NCBI GenBank assembly: GCA_965226645.1
Contig: CBDDDL010000002.1
Location: forward strand, 248,001-312,000
Direction: 5' to 3'
DNA length: 64,000 nt
From: Poriferisodalis sp965226645
Lineage (GTDB): Bacteria > Actinomycetota > Acidimicrobiia > Acidimicrobiales > Poriferisodalaceae
A program made the translations under genes and the position numbers. Under the pieces are notes generated by a model. The model searched no databases and had not been told where the DNA came from. It saw nothing but the letters and a program-made list of their open reading frames with translations. Positions 34,744 to 43,280 of the stretch are shown piece by piece (position 1 is the first letter of the stretch; each line of letters starts with the position of its first letter).

Positions 34744-36066
34744 ATGAGCGAGCAAGGCAGCGATCCCTCGAACGGCGACCGCGTGGGCGACCGCGCCGGA
34801 ACATTGGTCAAGGCTGACGAAGCAGTCGAACGCATCCCCCGGCGAGCCCGCGTCTACGTCTCCCAGGGATCAGCGACACCGTTCGGCCTCCTCGAAGCCA
34901 TCGACGCTGCCCACGACCGCTTCACAGACATCGAATTTGTCAGCGCGTTCCTGCTGGCCCGGCCTGCGCCGCTGGACCATCTGGGAAATCCGTTCCGGTG
35001 GACATCGCTGCAACCCAGCGGCGCGATGCGCGATGCGCTCGACAGCGGTCACTTCGGCGTCGTCCCGGCTCGCTATTCCGACATCTCGGGACTGGCCGGC
35101 CCCGGCGGCGGTCTGGAAGCCGATGTGCTGCTGTGCCAAGCCAGCCCACCCGACGCCGATGGCTTCATGAGCCTCGGCACCGGTGTCGGCGGTCACGTCG
35201 AACTGCTGCGCTCAGCCCGACTGGTCATCGCGCAAGTCAACCCACAGATGCCGTACGTACTTGGCGAGGGCGAGTGTCACCGCAGCGACTTCGACGCCCT
35301 TGTCGAGATCGACGAGCCGCTCGCCGAGCTGGCGCCCGCCGTCATCGACAACACGGCACTCGCGATCGCATCCCACGTCGGCCCGTACATCAACGACGGC
35401 TCGACGCTGCAGTTCGGCATCGGCTCGGTGCCCGACGCGGTGCTGTCCAGCCTCGCGGACCGCCGACACCTGGGCTTGCACGGCGGCATGATCAACGATG
35501 CCTGCATCGCGCTGATCGAAAGCGGCGTGATCGACAATCGGCACAAGGGCACCGACACCGATCTCGGCGTGGGAGTGAGCGTCGCAGCCGAGGTGATGGG
35601 GACAAGGCGCCTGTACGACTGGGTCGACCGCAACCCCAGAGTGCGGCTGGTGCGCGGCTCGCTGAGCCACGGCATTGAGGGCATCGCTCAGATTCGCAAC
35701 TTCGTCGCACTGCAATCGACCGTCCAGATGGCTCTCGACGGCTCAGCGAATTCGGAGATGGTTCGGGGGCGTTACATCTCCGGGCCGGGCGGTGCGCCCG
35801 ACTTTGCCTTCGGGGCGTCGATCGCTACGGCGGGCCGCGCCATCGTGGCGATGCCGTCAACGGCGGCCGGAGGCAAGATCTCGCGGATCGTGCCCCGGCT
35901 GGACCCGGGCGCCCCGACGACGCTCCCGGCCTACGTCTCCGACGTCGTGGCGACCGAGTACGGCGCTGTCGAGCTGCGCGGACGCACGCTCGCCGAGCGC
36001 GCCGAACTGCTCATCTCAATCGCACACCCAGACCATCGCCCCGAACTCGAAGCATCGCGGCCGTAG
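34744..36066 (+). CDS. acetyl-CoA hydrolase/transferase family CoA-transferase (4-hydroxybutyrate/propionate CoA-transferase-like)
   Basis: A 440-residue family I-type CoA-transferase of the Cat1/AbfT group. Features: VYVSQGSATPFGLLEAI, VDALVEIDEPL-like segment, GSTLQFGIGSVPDAVL and LGLHGGMINDACIALIESGV. The catalytic Glu is normally found in a short acidic motif shortly after this. The C-terminus has SGPGGAPDFAFGAS and GGKISRIVPRLDPGA. It would move CoA between acetate and another small acid. With the acyl-CoA dehydrogenase and the DddP-like lyase nearby, use on acrylate or 3-hydroxypropionate is imaginable but speculative. Confidence 0.88.
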   Translation: MSEQGSDPSNGDRVGDRAGTLVKADEAVERIPRRARVYVSQGSATPFGLLEAIDAAHDRFTDIEFVSAFLLARPAPLDHLGNPFRWTSLQPSGAMRDALDSGHFGVVPARYSDISGLAGPGGGLEADVLLCQASPPDADGFMSLGTGVGGHVELLRSARLVIAQVNPQMPYVLGEGECHRSDFDALVEIDEPLAELAPAVIDNTALAIASHVGPYINDGSTLQFGIGSVPDAVLSSLADRRHLGLHGGMINDACIALIESGVIDNRHKGTDTDLGVGVSVAAEVMGTRRLYDWVDRNPRVRLVRGSLSHGIEGIAQIRNFVALQSTVQMALDGSANSEMVRGRYISGPGGAPDFAFGASIATAGRAIVAMPSTAAGGKISRIVPRLDPGAPTTLPAYVSDVVATEYGAVELRGRTLAERAELLISIAHPDHRPELEASRP

Positions 36067-36100
36067 CGACTGCGGCCAACGAAAGCTGGCTGCACGAGGA

Positions 36101-36976
36101 TCACAGGCGGCGAACGGACGCAGCTTTTCCCGTCGTCCCGTAGGCCATGCCCGACATGCGGTGCAGGTTGCGAGTGTTGTGCATCTTGCCGTGAATGCGG
36201 GGGCCCGCAGCCAGCATGGCGCCGTCCACCACAAGCTGCTGACCGCTCACGAACTTGCTCTCGTCACTGGCCAAGAACAGCGCCATCGCCGCGATGTCGT
36301 CACCCTCGCCTCGATCTGGCCACGGCTGCAGCTCGGCCATCACCTCCGCAGCTTGGGCCTCGTTGCCGCTGTGCATGAGCGGCGTGAAGATCAGACCTGG
36401 GCAGATCGCGTTGACCCGGATGCGATGCGGTGCCAGTTCGAGCCCAGTCGTCTGGGCGAGGCTGATGACCGCGGCCTTCGCGGCGGAATACGCCTGCGGG
36501 CCGGCACCGCCGCCCACACCCGCGATTGACGCGGTGTTGATGATCGAGCCGCCCGTCTCCTGCGGGATCATCACGCGCGCCGCGTGCTTCGTGCCCAGCA
36601 TCACCGAGCGCACAAGGATCGCAAACGTCTCGTCCCAGGCGTCGACATCCAATTCAGTGATCGGACCGAAGGCGCCGCCGATTCCGGCGTTGTTGAACAC
36701 CACGTCCAGCCGACCGAAGGCCTCGACTGCCAATTCGGTCATGGCGGCGACATCGTCCTCGACCGCAACATCGGTGCGCGTGAATCGCACTCGATCGCCG
36801 AGGCCGGCCGCTGCGAGTTCGTCCATGAACGCGTGTCCCGCGTCGGCGTTCAGGTCGCCGACGACGACAGACGCTCCCTGCGCCAAAAACAGTTCCACCG
36901 TCGAGCGTCCCATTCCGCTCGCGCCGCCGGTAATCACCGCCGACTTGCCGGCCAGTCGCCCCTCGCCATTGCTCAT
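36101..36976 (-). CDS. short-chain dehydrogenase/reductase
   Basis: A 291-residue classical SDR. It has the cofactor motif ITGGASGMGRS, DLNADAG (the Asp after strand 2 favours NAD), NNAGIGG, the active-site Ser in NTASIAG, and YSAAK with catalytic Tyr and Lys. The start is ATG 36976 with AAGGAGA upstream. A C-terminal extension of about 35 residues beyond the usual VVDGAMLAAG end is unusual. It converges with the CoA-transferase gene. Substrate unknown. Confidence 0.93.
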   Translation of the reverse strand: MSNGEGRLAGKSAVITGGASGMGRSTVELFLAQGASVVVGDLNADAGHAFMDELAAAGLGDRVRFTRTDVAVEDDVAAMTELAVEAFGRLDVVFNNAGIGGAFGPITELDVDAWDETFAILVRSVMLGTKHAARVMIPQETGGSIINTASIAGVGGGAGPQAYSAAKAAVISLAQTTGLELAPHRIRVNAICPGLIFTPLMHSGNEAQAAEVMAELQPWPDRGEGDDIAAMALFLASDESKFVSGQQLVVDGAMLAAGPRIHGKMHNTRNLHRMSGMAYGTTGKAASVRRL

Positions 36977-37233
36977 GTCATTCTCCTTGCGTCTCGATCC
37001 CCGGTCCGACCGCGCTCGGATCCAGGTCAGCACGAGGTGAACTGCTCCCCGCCAGACGAGATTGTCGCCGATGACGCGTCTGCGTGCCCGTCCCGGGTCG
37101 TCGACCGACGGCTCGGCCGCCCCCGCCGGGTCGCACGCGCTGGGTCGCACGCCGCGGCGCGTCACTGCTCGCCATGCGAGAATGCAAGCGGGTATGCACG
37201 CTCGCGGACCGGGGCGAGCATGAAGGGGCCAGC

Positions 37234-38448
37234 ATGAGCACGACCATCCAACGAACCGCGGCAGCCGAGGGCGGCCAGCGGCACATGCACGAGGTGCACA
37301 AGATCGCGCACGTCGGCGGCGTGGACGCAGACGGACACATTCTCGAGCCACCCGACCTGTGGGAGGAGTACCTCGAGGACCGCTACAAGGACCGAGCGCT
37401 GCGCATCGACGTCGAGGACGAGCGAGGGCTCGAGATCCTGATGATCGACGGCAAGCGGAGCAAGCTGGCCCGACCGGGGATGGTGTCAACGCTGGGCGCG
37501 ATGGGCGCGCCCGATCTGCCCGACATCATGTTCAACCCGGATCGCACGTATCTCGGCGAAATCCCCTACGGCGCCATGGACCCTCACCAACGCATCGATC
37601 TGCTCGACGCCGAGGGGCTCGACATGGCGATCCTCTACACGACAGTGGGGCTGCTGTGGGAGGCCGAACTGGAGGACCCAGAGCTGAGCCAGGCGTACAC
37701 ACGCGCCTACAACCGTTGGATCTGCGACTTCTGCCGCGACCACTCTGATCGACTGATTCCCACAGCACATCTTTCGCTGACCGACCCCGTCGCTGCTGCG
37801 GTCGAGCTGCGGCGCGCAGTGGCTGACGGGGCGCGTGGCTGTTTCGTAGCGCCGTTCACCCACACCACCAAGCCGCTGGGCCATCCCGATCACCACCCGG
37901 TGTTCGAGGCCGCACAGGATCTCGGCGTCCCCTTCGCCATCCACCCGACGTTCGAACCGCAGTGGACGAAGGGCACTCGCATGGGCACCTGGGAGCACGT
38001 CCGGGACCTGCGGCTGACGGCATCGATGACGGCGTCAGATGGAGTGCGCCACCAGTTCGTCTCGCTGTTCGACTACGGCATCTTCGAGCAATTTCCCGAG
38101 CTGAAGGTGTTGGTGCTCGAATCAGGCGGCGGGTGGATCGGCTACTGCCTCGACCGGATAGACGCTGTGTTCGCCCACACGTACACCGGCACCCGGGTGC
38201 CGCTAGAAATGAAGCCCAGCGAGTACTTCATGCGCCAGGTCTGGATCTCGTGCGACCCTGACGAGCGCACAATTCCTTCGCTGGCGGAGCGCTTTGGGCA
38301 CGACCGGTTCATGTGGGCAAGCGACTTCCCCCACGCTGACCACACCCCCGAATACGTCATGGACCTTGACGATCTGGTGGACATGTTCCCCGCCCAGCAC
38401 CGATCCGATTTCATCGGCGGGAACGCCAAGCGCCTGTTCGACCTGTAG
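37234..38448 (+). CDS. amidohydrolase family 2 protein (ACMSD-like TIM barrel)
   Basis: A 404-residue metal-dependent hydrolase or decarboxylase. The first metal motif is VDADGHILEPPDLW, then AIHPTF and the catalytic Asp in MWASDFPHAD near the end. Proteins with this D-x-D-x-H-x-x-EP opening form a large, mostly uncharacterised actinobacterial group often linked to degradation of aromatic, terpenoid or steroid compounds. ATG 37234 has AAGGGG upstream; the open frame further upstream has no homology. A similar protein is encoded at 61308-62480. Confidence 0.85.
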   Translation: MSTTIQRTAAAEGGQRHMHEVHKIAHVGGVDADGHILEPPDLWEEYLEDRYKDRALRIDVEDERGLEILMIDGKRSKLARPGMVSTLGAMGAPDLPDIMFNPDRTYLGEIPYGAMDPHQRIDLLDAEGLDMAILYTTVGLLWEAELEDPELSQAYTRAYNRWICDFCRDHSDRLIPTAHLSLTDPVAAAVELRRAVADGARGCFVAPFTHTTKPLGHPDHHPVFEAAQDLGVPFAIHPTFEPQWTKGTRMGTWEHVRDLRLTASMTASDGVRHQFVSLFDYGIFEQFPELKVLVLESGGGWIGYCLDRIDAVFAHTYTGTRVPLEMKPSEYFMRQVWISCDPDERTIPSLAERFGHDRFMWASDFPHADHTPEYVMDLDDLVDMFPAQHRSDFIGGNAKRLFDL

Positions 38449-38608
38449 GGCACCTGTTCCGATCGTCGCTTGACTCGGCATGCCGAGCAGATTGATGACG
38501 TTGCGGCGCTCGCGGTCGTCGACGAACGCGAAGCTCATTGCTGCAACCTGTTGCGCGGCCAAATGACGCCACGACGCAGCTCAAGGTGTGGATAGCGCGC
38601 GAACAGCT

Positions 38609-39127
38609 CTAGCAGCGAGCCTCGACTTCGTTGAGCAATCCGGTCGTCACGTCGAAGACGAAGCCGCGGATGTCGGTGTCGAACTCGATGAACGGCGATG
38701 CGCGCAGTTTGGCGATTGAGTGCCGTACGTCGTCTGCGGGGTCTGCGAACGAGCCGAGCTCCCAGTCCGGCTGAGCACACACGCGTTCGTTGAGATGCGA
38801 GCGAAACGACACCTCGTCGAGTCCGCACAGTCCGCACTCGGAATGATGGACGAGGATGATCTCCCGCGTGTCGAGCGCCTGCTGAGAGACGCACAACGAC
38901 CGGATCATGTCGTCGGTGATCACGCCGCCGGCGTTGCGGATGATGTGTGCCTCGCCCATGTTCAAGCCGAGGGCGGCAAGTGGGTCGAAGCGGGCGTCCA
39001 TGCATGCCACCACGGCGAGACGACGAGACGGCGGAGGGGCCAACACCGGCGATTTCACGAGGTCAGCCACCTCTCGATTGCGTTCGAGGAGCTCGTCGGC
39101 GCAAGGTTCCCAATGTTCGCTGTCCAT
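38609..39127 (-). CDS. beta-class carbonic anhydrase
   Basis: A 172-residue enzyme interconverting CO2 and bicarbonate. The zinc ligands are Cys42 (VACMDARFD, with the Asp44-Arg46 dyad), His95 and Cys98 (LVHHSECGLCG), as in small beta-CAs of the Rv1284 type. ATG 39127 follows GAGGGC; the frame is open to 39208. Bicarbonate supply for pyruvate carboxylase is a plausible role. The gap before the next gene on the plus side (38449-38608) is empty. Confidence 0.92.
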   Translation of the reverse strand: MDSEHWEPCADELLERNREVADLVKSPVLAPPPSRRLAVVACMDARFDPLAALGLNMGEAHIIRNAGGVITDDMIRSLCVSQQALDTREIILVHHSECGLCGLDEVSFRSHLNERVCAQPDWELGSFADPADDVRHSIAKLRASPFIEFDTDIRGFVFDVTTGLLNEVEARC

Positions 39128-39266
39128 GGTGCCCTCAAGTGTGTCGTCGCTGGTCACAAGACGTGCAGTCAATCCATGCAGACGGGGATCGACAATGCGA
39201 CTCATCATCTCGACACGTCAATCAGAGTCGATAATCAGACACGTCACGGCGTGCGTCGCCCAACAA

Positions 39267-40013
39267 TCACGACCAGGTCCACCCGTAGTTGTCGATGAGT
39301 CGAGAGAGGCTGACCAGAGCTGCAAGTTGACCAATCGTTGCGGCTGCTCCGAGAACGTCACCGGTCACTCCGCCGAACGCGCGGCGGGCTAAGGCGCCTA
39401 CCAACAACGCCCCGACACCGGCCGCACCTGCGGCAACCGCACCAGCCGGCCCGGTACCCATGGCTGCCGCGTAGGCAATCAGTACGGCCGCGAGGCAAGG
39501 CCCGGTTCGCAGATGGGCTGTGTAGCTACGGCCCAGGCCAGCGCCGTGGGCAGACGGCGTGGTGAGCATGACGACGACCGCCGCAGCTCGGCCGAGACCA
39601 TGAGCGAGCACTAGCGATGCGGCGCCGTCGAGCGGTGGGAGCGGCAACAGTGCGAACACCCCGACCAGCGTCGACAGCAGCAACGCCAGCGTTCCGAACG
39701 TGCCTAGGCGAGAGTCCTTCATGATCTCGAAGCGCTCTTGTGGAGTGGAGCCTCCGAGAGCATCCGCTGTGTCCGCGAGGCCATCCTCGTGGAAACCTCC
39801 GGTGAGTGCGATTCCGGTCGCGATGGCTGCAATTGCAGCGAGCGGTGCGCCGAAGGGACTCCACAGCGCCCAGAACACGGCACCGGACAACGCGCCGACA
39901 AGGGCACCGACCAACGGGAACCACGGGACGCTGCGGCCGAGATCGGCGTCGTGGCGCGGATGCGCGCCGCCGGGGAGCCGAGTAAGGAAGGCCCACGCGA
40001 ATCGCAAGCTCAT
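39267..40013 (-). CDS. cobS: adenosylcobinamide-GDP ribazoletransferase (cobalamin synthase)
   Basis: A 248-residue integral membrane protein that joins adenosylcobinamide-GDP with alpha-ribazole to form cobalamin at the inner membrane. It shows AWAFLTRLPGG, the catalytic GFHEDGLADTADALGG segment with its acidic Mg-binding residues, and MKDSRLGTFG, followed by several hydrophobic helices. It is last in the B12 operon. ATG 40013 is chosen because homology begins MSLRFAW. The start region lies at the edge of a 29-bp tandem repeat that reproduces a GTGAGCTTGCG start-like sequence in each upstream copy. Confidence 0.93.
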   Translation of the reverse strand: MSLRFAWAFLTRLPGGAHPRHDADLGRSVPWFPLVGALVGALSGAVFWALWSPFGAPLAAIAAIATGIALTGGFHEDGLADTADALGGSTPQERFEIMKDSRLGTFGTLALLLSTLVGVFALLPLPPLDGAASLVLAHGLGRAAAVVVMLTTPSAHGAGLGRSYTAHLRTGPCLAAVLIAYAAAMGTGPAGAVAAGAAGVGALLVGALARRAFGGVTGDVLGAAATIGQLAALVSLSRLIDNYGWTWS

Positions 40014-40102
40014 ACTGCATCCACCACGCTTCGCAAGCTCACGCTGCATCCACCACGCTTCGCAAGCTCACGCTGCATCCACCACGCTTCGCAAGCTCAC
40101 GC
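40000..40102 (-). repeat. about 3.5 tandem copies of a 29-bp unit across the cobT/cobS junction
   Basis: The unit, read on the plus strand, starts CTTCGCAAGCTCACGCTGCA and ends TCCACCACG. Copies are 40000-40028 (4 mismatches), 40029-40057, 40058-40086 and a partial one at 40087-40102. On the gene strand each copy contains GTGAGCTTGCG, resembling the cobS start, and the cobT stop TGA falls within the first copy. Confidence 0.95.
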
Positions 40103-41152
40103 CAGGCCCCACTCTTCGAACGTCGCCACTTCGGTCACGGCGGCAGCTGCGATCCGTACGAGCGGCACTGCGATGAGTGCGCCGGTGCCCTCCCCCAGCC
40201 GCAGGTCCAAGCGCACGAGCGGTTCGAGACCAAGTTGTGTCAAGAGCCGTCGGTGGCCTGGTTCGGCGGAGCAGTGCCCGGCGATGCAATGGTCGAGACT
40301 GCCCGGTGCGGCTATTGCTAGCGGTGCCACCGCTGCGGTTCCAATGAAACCGTCGAGGATCACGGGGATGGAACGATGCCGCGCCGCCGCCGCCGCTCCG
40401 GCAATTGCCGCGAGCTCGCGACCGCCCAAACGGCGCAGCGCATCGAGCGGCTCGACGTTGCCGACACGCACAAGCGCATCGCGCACGACGGCTCGCTTGT
40501 GATCCAACGCAGCCCCGTCGACACCGGTGCCGGCCCCGGTCCATGCGGCGGCAGTCTGGGCTGCGTTGAGCGTCGCGCTGGCGGGGAACAATGCCCCACA
40601 GACAGCCGCTGCAGCCGTGGTGTTGCCGATCCCGAGTTCTCCGAGCACCAGCAGATCGGCCCGGTCGGTGCCGACAGCACGGTCGACAGCGGCCACACCA
40701 GCCGCGACTGCCGTTTCGAATTCGTCGTGACTCATCGCGTCGTGCGTGCGGATGTTGCCCGTCGGCTTGCCCACGCCGACATCGTCACATCGCACGGTTG
40801 CCCCCACCTGGCGCGCAATGGCCGTCACGGTGGCGACGCCGCCGTCGATTGCGGCGACCATCGCTGCGGTGACTTCGGACCGATACGCGCTTACGCCCTC
40901 GGCGACCACACCGTGGTCAGCGGCGAAGATGAGCACGTGTGGCCGCTGGACCGCTGGCGTGGAGGTGCACTGCCAGCCGGCAAGCCATTCGGCAACCTGG
41001 TCAAGCCGTGCGAACGCTCCGGCGGGACGCAACACCTCGGCTGCACGCCGGGCCACTGCGGCGCAAGCGGTCTGGTCGGGGCCGGGCAGGTCCGCCAGCA
41101 TGCTCGCGAGCAAGCCGTCCTGCGATGCTTGAGAACTTGGTTCAGACGCCAT
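40097..41152 (-). CDS. cobT: nicotinate-nucleotide--dimethylbenzimidazole phosphoribosyltransferase
   Basis: A 351-residue cytoplasmic enzyme producing alpha-ribazole phosphate for the lower ligand of cobalamin. Hallmarks: VLIFAADHGVVAEGVSAYRSEVT near residue 75, LGELGIGNTTAAAA, and the C-terminal LRLGEGTGALIAVPLV, whose Glu is the catalytic base. Its start overlaps cobU by 11 bp and its stop lies inside the 29-bp repeats before cobS. Length is normal. Confidence 0.96.
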   Translation of the reverse strand: MASEPSSQASQDGLLASMLADLPGPDQTACAAVARRAAEVLRPAGAFARLDQVAEWLAGWQCTSTPAVQRPHVLIFAADHGVVAEGVSAYRSEVTAAMVAAIDGGVATVTAIARQVGATVRCDDVGVGKPTGNIRTHDAMSHDEFETAVAAGVAAVDRAVGTDRADLLVLGELGIGNTTAAAAVCGALFPASATLNAAQTAAAWTGAGTGVDGAALDHKRAVVRDALVRVGNVEPLDALRRLGGRELAAIAGAAAAARHRSIPVILDGFIGTAAVAPLAIAAPGSLDHCIAGHCSAEPGHRRLLTQLGLEPLVRLDLRLGEGTGALIAVPLVRIAAAAVTEVATFEEWGLA

Positions 41153-41735
41153 CGTTCGGGTCCCGCAGTTCCAGCAGCCGGCCCGCGACGACGAGATACG
41201 CGTGATCGGCCGACGCCGTGACCGCCTGGTTCACGGATCCGAGGATGTCCCGAAACGCGCGGCCCAGCGGTGTCGCCGGGACCACGCCCGAACCCACCTC
41301 ATTGGTCACCACGATCGACATGCCGTTGCGAGCCGCCAGCGTGCCGCCGCAGTGCCGAGCCTCTGTCTCGAGCGTCTCTGCCAACTCGCGGACGCCGTCT
41401 GCGGTCCGTGTCGGATCGGTGACCGTCTGGCCCACGTCAGTCAAGTCCGGCGCCACGGCGAGCAGCCGATTCGAGACCCACATCGCAAGGCAGTCGATGA
41501 CGATCGTCGCGCCCGGATCGACCGTCTCGACGGCTGCAGCGAGGTCGCTCGGTGCTTCGAGCGTCGTCCAGCCAGCTGGGCGCCCCGACTGGTGCGCCTC
41601 GATGCGCTCGGCCATCTCGGCGTCTCGTGCCTCGGCGGTAGCGATGAACGTGACGGCTACCCCGGACGCCTTCGCAGCAGCAACCGCCGCTGTGGACTTG
41701 CCGCTGCGCGCTCCGCCGGTGAGCACTACGAGCAT
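41142..41735 (-). CDS. cobU: adenosylcobinamide kinase/adenosylcobinamide-phosphate guanylyltransferase
   Basis: A 197-residue bifunctional enzyme that phosphorylates adenosylcobinamide and activates it with GTP. The P-loop GGARSGKS is at residues 7-14; TNEVGSGVVP and the guanylylated-His region near ERIEAHQ are present. It overlaps cobT by 11 bp and follows cobO by 13 bp, consistent with one transcript. Confidence 0.95.
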   Translation of the reverse strand: MLVVLTGGARSGKSTAAVAAAKASGVAVTFIATAEARDAEMAERIEAHQSGRPAGWTTLEAPSDLAAAVETVDPGATIVIDCLAMWVSNRLLAVAPDLTDVGQTVTDPTRTADGVRELAETLETEARHCGGTLAARNGMSIVVTNEVGSGVVPATPLGRAFRDILGSVNQAVTASADHAYLVVAGRLLELRDPNDGV

Positions 41736-41748
41736 CGAGCGGGGGGCA

Positions 41749-42378
41749 TCAGTAGTCGATGCCCTTCTTGGCGGCGATGCCGTCGTCGTAGGGGTGCTTG
41801 GTCTTTCGCATCTCGGTCACCGTGTCGGCAAGGTCGATCAGCCACTGCGGCGCGTCCCGTCCGGTCAGCACCAGCGAGACCCGCTCGGGACGGTTGCGGA
41901 ACGTCGCCTCGACGTCCGTGGCATCGATCCAGCCCCAATTCAGCGGATAGGTGATCTCGTCAAAGACGACGAGTCGATGGTTGCCGGCATTGACCAGCTC
42001 CTTGCCGTGGCGCCAGGCCTCGCGCGCTTCGGCTTCGTCGCGGGTCAGATCTTCGCTGTCCCAAGTGAAGCCTTCGCCGAGAGACCAGAAATCGATGCCC
42101 AGCGGTTCGGCCATCAACTGCTCGCCGGTGACCCAATCCGGCGACTTCAAGAACTGCACGACGGCGACGGGCCACGCGCGCGCCCGGGCGCGCATCGCCA
42201 CACCGAACGCCGCCGATGACTTTCCTTTGCCGTCGCCGGTGTTCAGCACAACCAGGCTTCTCGCAGTGCGCAGCTGGTCGGGCCGAGGATCGGTTTCCGG
42301 CGGCGTGTCAACGGCGCTGTCTGCAGTGTCTGCGCTGTCTGCGCTGTCTGCGGCAGTTGCGGAGTCGGGCTGGTTCAT
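41749..42378 (-). CDS. cobO: cob(I)yrinic acid a,c-diamide adenosyltransferase
   Basis: A 209-residue CobA/CobO/BtuR-type enzyme that attaches the adenosyl group to corrinoids. It has the P-loop NTGDGKGKSSAAFG, VVQFLKSPDW and VFDEITYPLNWGW. The first ~30 residues are a low-complexity Ser/Ala/Asp stretch encoded by near-tandem 9-bp repeats (about 42318-42360), probably disordered and variable. Its ATG overlaps the btuD stop (ATGA). Confidence 0.94.
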   Translation of the reverse strand: MNQPDSATAADSADSADTADSAVDTPPETDPRPDQLRTARSLVVLNTGDGKGKSSAAFGVAMRARARAWPVAVVQFLKSPDWVTGEQLMAEPLGIDFWSLGEGFTWDSEDLTRDEAEAREAWRHGKELVNAGNHRLVVFDEITYPLNWGWIDATDVEATFRNRPERVSLVLTGRDAPQWLIDLADTVTEMRKTKHPYDDGIAAKKGIDY

Positions 42379-43280
42379 CGATGTCCTCCTGTGGGGACGG
42401 CCTCGGGCGACGGGACGCGGGGTGACGGGTCTGGCGAAGATGGGACTGGCGAAGATGAGACTGGGCTCAACGGCGAGGCGGGGTTCATCGACGATCTTGC
42501 CGCCGAGATGGCGGGAACGATGACGGGCCCTTGCGGATCGTCGATGATGCGCACATCAGCTGAGAAGTGTTCGGCGATATTGCCCACGGTCAGCACCTCG
42601 GCGGGCGATCCGGTCGTCACGAATCGACCTGCGGCAAGCATGGCGATCCGATCGCCGTATCGGGCGGCGAGCGTCAAGTCGTGCAAGGTGGCGATCACGG
42701 TCAATTGCCGCTCACGCCGGAGATCGTCGACGAGGTTCAGCACCTCTTGCTGATGACCCAGATCCAGCGCGGTGGTCGGCTCGTCCAGCAACAGCACGGC
42801 AGCCTGCTGCGCGAGCGCCCGCGCCATCACGGCCCGCTGCCGCTCGCCCCCCGAGAGCGAGCGCACCTCGCGCGCGGCAAAGCCCGAGAGGTCTAGCCGC
42901 TCCATGACCTCTGCGGCGACGGCGCGATCTGCGCCCGTGATTGCAGAGAAGACACCTCGGTGCGGCGTGCGTCCGAGCAGGACATAGTCGGTAACAAGCA
43001 TCCCCGCAGGAATGACCGGAACCTGCGGCACGTAGGCCACTGTGCGGGCCCAAGTCGCCGGGCGCCGGTCGGCCAGGCCGTCGATCTCGACTCGGCCTTC
43101 GACCGTTCCCACACCCTGCAACGATCGGCTGAGCAGGGCTCGCAGCAGCGTTGTCTTGCCGGCGCCATTCGGTCCGATGACATTGATCCACTCGCCGGCG
43201 GCGACTGAGAGATCTACACCGCGCAGCACCGGGGTGCCGCCAAGACTCACCTTGAGCCCCCTGACATGCACCGAGGCCAT
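42375..43280 (-). CDS. btuD: cobalamin/Fe-siderophore-type ABC importer ATPase
   Basis: A 301-residue ATPase with Walker A GPNGAGKTT, Q-loop AYVPQVP, signature LSGGERQR and Walker B VLLLDEPTTALDLGHQ. It belongs to the FepC/BtuD branch. ATG 43280 shares one base with the permease stop (TGATG); an in-frame extension upstream is only the shadow of the permease. The last ~45 residues are a Ser/Pro-rich tail from imperfect 15-bp repeats, not part of the fold. Location behind a B12 riboswitch and before cobO makes cobalamin or cobinamide the likely cargo. Confidence 0.9.
   Translation of the reverse strand: MASVHVRGLKVSLGGTPVLRGVDLSVAAGEWINVIGPNGAGKTTLLRALLSRSLQGVGTVEGRVEIDGLADRRPATWARTVAYVPQVPVIPAGMLVTDYVLLGRTPHRGVFSAITGADRAVAAEVMERLDLSGFAAREVRSLSGGERQRAVMARALAQQAAVLLLDEPTTALDLGHQQEVLNLVDDLRRERQLTVIATLHDLTLAARYGDRIAMLAAGRFVTTGSPAEVLTVGNIAEHFSADVRIIDDPQGPVIVPAISAARSSMNPASPLSPVSSSPVPSSPDPSPRVPSPEAVPTGGHR

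Noticed and set aside
42318..42360. 9-bp near-tandem repeats at the start of cobO considered as a phase-variable tract
   Set aside because: The unit is a multiple of three, so copy changes only lengthen a disordered N-terminus and do not switch the gene off.
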